Assembly (NCBI GenBank): GCA_036490215.1
Contig: DASXEH010000018.1
Coordinates: 62,001-126,000, forward strand
From: JASHSH01 sp036490215
GTDB lineage: Bacteria; Pseudomonadota; Alphaproteobacteria; Rhodospirillales; Magnetospirillaceae
Reading direction: 5' to 3'
Length of the DNA: 64,000 nt
The notes beneath the pieces are model-generated. The model made no database searches, had not been told where the DNA came from, and saw nothing but the letters and a program-made list of their open reading frames with translations. Position 1 is the first letter of the stretch. The number at the start of each line of letters is the position of its first letter. The translations under genes were made by a program, and so were the position numbers. Of the stretch, positions 60,400-64,000 are shown in pieces.

Positions 60400-60530
60400 G
60401 CATTACCGGCGGCGTCAACATGCGCAAAGACGCGTGGATGCCGTTCCGGGCCGCTTTCATGTGCAGCGGCTGTTTCACTCAAAGAAAAGCGGCGACTGCT
60501 CATGGCCGCCGGTCGCTAGGGAGGCACACC

Positions 60531-61793
60531 ATGCGTCATATCTCGCGTAGAACCTTTGGTAAAACCGCCATTGCCGCGTCCGCCTTGATCGGCGCACCAG
60601 CCATCATCGCCCGTGCGGCCGACAGTATCCGCATCGGCTTCAGCATTGCCCAGACTGGTGGGATCGCCTCGGGGGGCAAAGCCGGCTTAGCGGCGCTGGA
60701 AATGTGGCGCGCCGACATTAATGGGGCCGGCGGTTTGCTCGGCCGGCAAGTCGAGTTCGTCGTCTATGACGACCAGAGCCAGGCCAGCACCGTGCCTGGC
60801 ATCTATGCCAAGCTGCTCGACATCGACAAGGTTGATCTGATTTTGGCACCCTATGGGACCAATCTGACCGCCGTAATGATGCCGATGATGAAGCAGCGCG
60901 ACCGCTTCGTGCTGGGTCAATTCGAGATCGGCCAGAACGACAAGCTGCAGCACGATAAATTCTTCGAAGTCGCGCCCTGGGGGCCGAAGCCCGGGGACAA
61001 CTGGTGCCGCGGCTATTTCGACTTGGCCAAGCGTCAGGGTTATAAGTCCGTCGTCATCGTCAACTCCGATGCCGAGTTCTCGGCTAACGCCGCGGCCGCC
61101 GGTGGCAAGATTGCCGAGGAATATGGGATGAAGGTGCTGTCGGTGCAGCACTACACACCCAATGCGGTCGACTTCTCCGGCATCCTGCGCAATGTGAACG
61201 CGGCGAATCCCGACTTCGTTTTCGTCGCCTCCTATCCGGTCGAATCCGCGGCTCTGGTTCACGGCATCTCCGAAATCGGCATCGCCGACAGCGTGCAGAT
61301 GTTCGGCGGCGCGATGGTTGGCATCCAATATGCGCAGCAGCTGGAAAGCCTGGGTTCGGCGCTCGACGGCATCGTCAATTACGATACCTACGTCGTCGCC
61401 AAGACGATGGAGTTTCCTGGTATTGCTAAGTTCCTTGATCGCTATAAGGCGATCGCGGAAAAACAGAACATCGACACCTTGGGTCATTTCCTGCCGCCCT
61501 TCTTCTATGCGGGCGGGCAGATCATCGCCGCGGCAGCCAAGGCCACGAATTCGATCGACGAAGCGAAGATGTCGGAGTGGCTGCATCACAATCCGGTCGA
61601 TACCATCGTCGGTCCGATCAAATTCGGTGCCGACGGCAACTGGTCTGAAAATCGTCTCGTCTGGGGGCAGTATCGCGGCGTGAAAGACAAGGATGTCGAT
61701 CAGTTCCGCAGCGAAGGCAAGCAGATCATCGTGCAACCCGAGGCTCTTGCGACAGGCAAGATTGAAGTGCCTTATAAGAAAGCACGGGCGTAA
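60531..61793 (+). CDS. Liv-type ABC transporter substrate-binding protein, Tat signal
   Basis: From ATG 60531 (AGGGAGG ribosome site) this peripla_BP_6 binding protein has 420 residues. The N-terminus has a twin-arginine motif, SRRTFGKTA at residues 5-13, then a hydrophobic stretch and a cleavage site near ARA-ADSIR, so export is likely by the Tat route. The mature part begins IRIGFSIAQTGGIASGGKAG as in amide/urea-type Liv binding proteins. An in-frame extension from 60420 has no support. It is followed by a hairpin and then livH. Confidence 0.87.
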   Translation: MRHISRRTFGKTAIAASALIGAPAIIARAADSIRIGFSIAQTGGIASGGKAGLAALEMWRADINGAGGLLGRQVEFVVYDDQSQASTVPGIYAKLLDIDKVDLILAPYGTNLTAVMMPMMKQRDRFVLGQFEIGQNDKLQHDKFFEVAPWGPKPGDNWCRGYFDLAKRQGYKSVVIVNSDAEFSANAAAAGGKIAEEYGMKVLSVQHYTPNAVDFSGILRNVNAANPDFVFVASYPVESAALVHGISEIGIADSVQMFGGAMVGIQYAQQLESLGSALDGIVNYDTYVVAKTMEFPGIAKFLDRYKAIAEKQNIDTLGHFLPPFFYAGGQIIAAAAKATNSIDEAKMSEWLHHNPVDTIVGPIKFGADGNWSENRLVWGQYRGVKDKDVDQFRSEGKQIIVQPEALATGKIEVPYKKARA

Positions 61794-61816
61794 ATCGATA
61801 TACGCGCGGATGGTTG

Positions 61817-61856
61817 GCAGGCGCCGGTGAAGATCTTGCACTGCACCGGCGCCTGC
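61817..61856 (+). other. Intercistronic hairpin after the Liv binding-protein gene
   Basis: GCAGGCGCCGGTG at 61817-61829 pairs perfectly with CACCGGCGCCTGC at 61844-61856 around a 14-nt loop. No T-run follows. It fills most of the 85-bp gap before livH and probably protects the upstream mRNA or lowers expression of the membrane components. Confidence 0.65.
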
Positions 61857-61878
61857 GTCGTCCCAAAGGCGTGAAGCG

Positions 61879-62754
61879 ATGTTTTTCGAACTGACCTCGA
61901 ACGCGATCGTCTCCGGTCTATTGCTCGGCGGCCTCTATGCGGTGGCGAGTTTAGGGCTCACCATCACCTTCGGCTTGCTTGAGATTCCAAACGTCGCACA
62001 TCCCACCTTCATCGTGCTAGGCGCCTACTGCACTGAATATTTAAATCGGCTTGGTCTCGATCCGGTGGTAGCTGGGGTGATCATCGCGCCGGCTTTTTAT
62101 CTCGGTGGCATGGCGCTCTATCAGGCCTATTACGCCAGTTTCGAACGCCGCGGCCGCAGCAATACGCTGCAGAGCTTTACGTTCTTTTTCGGCGTTGCCC
62201 TGGTGTTGCAGGTGCTGTTGATTCTGGTCGCCGGCGTCGACCTGAAATCGGCCGACGCCGCATATATCGGTAAAAGTCTTGTCCTCGGCGTCATTCGTAT
62301 GCCGTATCGCCTAATCGTGCCTTTCGCAGTCGGACTCGTAGTCGGACTGGGCATGTGGTTGTTCCTGAGTCGCACGCGCACCGGTCTGGCGATTCGCGCG
62401 GTCGCCCATGATTCGGATGCGTTGCGCATCGTAGGTCTCAGCCCGACTCAGGCGAAGCGCCACGCCTTCGGGATCGCGATGATGACGGCGGCCGTGGCCG
62501 GATCGGCCTTGATCGTCGCCAGCCCGGTCGATCCTTTCATCGGCGCACAATATATCGGCCGCACCTTTGCCGTGGTGGTGCTGGCCGGCATGGGCAGTGT
62601 ACCTGGCACCTTGGTTGGCGCGCTGGTGATCGGCTTGCTGGAGAGCCTGATTATTACCTTTGTCGGTGCGACTTGGGCGCCGGGCGTTGCCTTCGCGGCA
62701 TTGCTGGCCTGCTTGGCTATTCGGCCCAGCGGCATTTTCGGGATCGCGCGATGA
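61879..62754 (+). CDS. livH: Liv-type ABC transporter permease LivH
   Basis: This LivH-class permease has 291 residues. Signatures are VSGLLLGGLYAVASLGLTIT near the start, LLEIPNVAHPTFIVLG and VVVLAGMGSVPGTLVG. It has about eight hydrophobic segments. Its stop overlaps the livM start (ATGA). A ribosome site is weak (GTGAAG). Confidence 0.89.
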   Translation: MFFELTSNAIVSGLLLGGLYAVASLGLTITFGLLEIPNVAHPTFIVLGAYCTEYLNRLGLDPVVAGVIIAPAFYLGGMALYQAYYASFERRGRSNTLQSFTFFFGVALVLQVLLILVAGVDLKSADAAYIGKSLVLGVIRMPYRLIVPFAVGLVVGLGMWLFLSRTRTGLAIRAVAHDSDALRIVGLSPTQAKRHAFGIAMMTAAVAGSALIVASPVDPFIGAQYIGRTFAVVVLAGMGSVPGTLVGALVIGLLESLIITFVGATWAPGVAFAALLACLAIRPSGIFGIAR

Positions 62755-63698
62755 AGGATAAGCGCTTCCTCATTGTCGCCGTCCTGATCCTCGTCGCCGG
62801 CGCCTTTCTGCCGCATGTCGTGAAAAACGCTTATGTTTTCTATGCCGGCTTTGTCACGTTGCAGTACATCGTCATCTCGACGGGATGGAATATCCTCGGC
62901 GGCTATGGTGGCTATGTGAACTTCGGTAGCGGCGCCTTTGTGGGGCTGGGCACCTATGCAGCCGTCTTCCTGTTCAACGCTATTGCTGCACCGCTCTGGC
63001 TGCAAATTCTCGGCGCAGCAGTGGTGGGTGGGCTTCTGGGTCTGGCGGTGGGCTATCTCACTCTGCGCATCCAGGGCGTTTATTTCTCAATCGCCACGCT
63101 GGCTCTGACGGTCGTGTTGAATACGGTAATCGTCAATTGGCCGTTCGTCGGCGCGGCTCGTGGCGCGACGGTACTGGCGCCGCCGCAACATGGATGGTTT
63201 CCCACCATCGTCACCTATGTGTTCTTCGCCATGCTGGTCTTGGCCGTGTTGAGTATTGCACTTGCACGCTGGATCGAGCGGTCTTGGATCGGGCGCGGCT
63301 TGGCGGCGTTGCGTGCTGACGAGAAAGCGGCCGAAAGTGCAGGCGTGCCGACACTGAAGCTGAAGCTGGCCACGGCCGCTATCAGCGGTGCGCTAATGGC
63401 GATGGCGGGGGCACCCTATCCTTATTATGCGTCTTATGTCGAGCCCACGGCGGCATTCTCGATTACCTACGCGCTCAACGCACTGGCCATGCCATTGATC
63501 GGTGGCACACGCAGCTGGGTCGGGCCATTGATCGGTGCGATCCTGCTGAGTGGCATCGAGCAGGCGGCCACGGTTACAATTCCATCCGAGGTCAATCTAT
63601 TGATCGTCGGCTTTGTACTAATCGGCTTTGTCGTGGCCGCGCCCGATGGCCTGCTGCGCTTGTTCGGCCGCCGCTCCGCGCCGGGACGACGCGCATGA
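62751..63698 (+). CDS. livM: Liv-type ABC transporter permease LivM
   Basis: This LivM-class permease has 315 residues, the usual length, unlike the extended LivM of cluster B. Signatures are GWNILGGYGGYVNFGSGAFV and the late loop MPLIGGTRSWVGPLIGA. The start at 62751 overlaps the livH stop; an in-frame extension to 62673 lies in livH. Its stop overlaps the livG start by 4 bp. Confidence 0.89.
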   Translation: MKDKRFLIVAVLILVAGAFLPHVVKNAYVFYAGFVTLQYIVISTGWNILGGYGGYVNFGSGAFVGLGTYAAVFLFNAIAAPLWLQILGAAVVGGLLGLAVGYLTLRIQGVYFSIATLALTVVLNTVIVNWPFVGAARGATVLAPPQHGWFPTIVTYVFFAMLVLAVLSIALARWIERSWIGRGLAALRADEKAAESAGVPTLKLKLATAAISGALMAMAGAPYPYYASYVEPTAAFSITYALNALAMPLIGGTRSWVGPLIGAILLSGIEQAATVTIPSEVNLLIVGFVLIGFVVAAPDGLLRLFGRRSAPGRRA

Positions 63699-64000
63699 CC
63701 GAGACGATCCTGGCTGTTCGCGACATCTGGAAGCGCTTCGGCGGCCAGCCAGCGGTGGCTGGCGTCACGCTCGATGTAGAGCGCGGCGAAAAACTGGGCA
63801 TCATCGGTCCCAACGGTTCGGGCAAGACTACTCTAATCAATTGCATCACCGGCGTGCTGAAGCCTGACCAGGGTACGGTCACGTTCGAGGGTGCGGATAT
63901 CTCGGCTCTGCCTGCCTATCGTCGAGCGCGGCGCGGCATTGCGCGCAGCTTTCAGATTCCGCGTCCGTTCGTCGGTATTACCGTGGCGCAGAACGTCATG
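63695..64000 (+). CDS. livG: Liv-type ABC transporter ATPase LivG (partial, cut by window end)
   Basis: The first 102 codons of a LivG-type ATPase are present. Walker A is LGIIGPNGSGKTTLINC, and the Q-loop region GIARSFQIPRPFVGITVAQN follows. The ATG at 63695 overlaps the livM stop (ATGA). The frame is open to the window edge; a livF gene is expected beyond it. Confidence 0.88.
   Translation, partial: MTETILAVRDIWKRFGGQPAVAGVTLDVERGEKLGIIGPNGSGKTTLINCITGVLKPDQGTVTFEGADISALPAYRRARRGIARSFQIPRPFVGITVAQNVM

Overview
The window is GC-rich, gene-dense DNA of alphaproteobacterial character, most likely Hyphomicrobiales/Rhizobiales-like. This is inferred from codon bias and from the mix of ribose-type and branched-chain-type ABC importers with LysR, GntR and LacI regulators; there is no rRNA or other phylogenetic marker. 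It reads as a catabolic archipelago: at least six transporter-plus-enzyme clusters lie side by side, and no housekeeping gene is recognisable.

Left edge (1-1884): a striking tandem array carries eleven copies of a TGGTRTCAC-type motif at strictly alternating 53/43-bp spacing (a 96-bp dimeric period). Next to it are a HigA-like antitoxin and the frameshifted remnant of its HigB-like toxin, then about 760 bp without a gene. Cluster A (1885-14808, mainly +): a ribose-type importer (binding protein, permease, ATPase, permease), a lactaldehyde-type aldehyde dehydrogenase, a divergent LysR gene, an amidohydrolase, an HpcH/HpaI aldolase, a keto-pentenoate hydratase/FAH-type enzyme, an aldo/keto reductase and a D-2-hydroxyacid dehydrogenase. 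The set would suit non-phosphorylative breakdown of a deoxysugar or sugar acid. A 35-bp element shared by the two promoters suggests one LysR regulon.

Cluster B (15268-28005, all -): a LysR gene, aldo/keto reductase, metallo-beta-lactamase-fold hydrolase, a full Liv-type importer, a SnoaL-like protein, an epimerase-like protein, an Asp/Glu racemase/maleate isomerase-family enzyme, a cytosolic-looking binding-protein homologue, and mmsA. Two of its promoters share an identical 16-mer.

Cluster C (28305-35158, -): a second ribose-type importer in which one permease is fused to an SMP-30/strictosidine-synthase beta-propeller, next to a free propeller protein. Cluster D (35381-47369, both strands): GMC oxidoreductase, carboxymuconolactone-decarboxylase-like (CMD) proteins, hydroxyisobutyrate-dehydrogenase-like enzymes, SDRs, esterases, two metallo-beta-lactamase-fold lactonase-like proteins and a GntR regulator. 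Cluster E (47594-55584, +): a third ribose-type importer followed by a CMD/dehydrogenase pair paralogous to the one in cluster D, a second GntR, a decayed CMD gene and an aldehyde dehydrogenase. Wrecks of a SulP permease and an XRE-type regulator follow (55600-56199).

Cluster F (56452-64000): a LacI regulator divergent from a split transketolase, a 6-oxocamphor-hydrolase-like crotonase and a second Liv-type importer that runs off the right edge.

Taken together, the cell seems to import several oxidised or cyclic carbon compounds, open lactones or esters, oxidise alcohols and aldehydes, and feed the products into central metabolism. No sugar kinase is present, which favours non-phosphorylative routes. 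Actual substrates cannot be read from the sequence.
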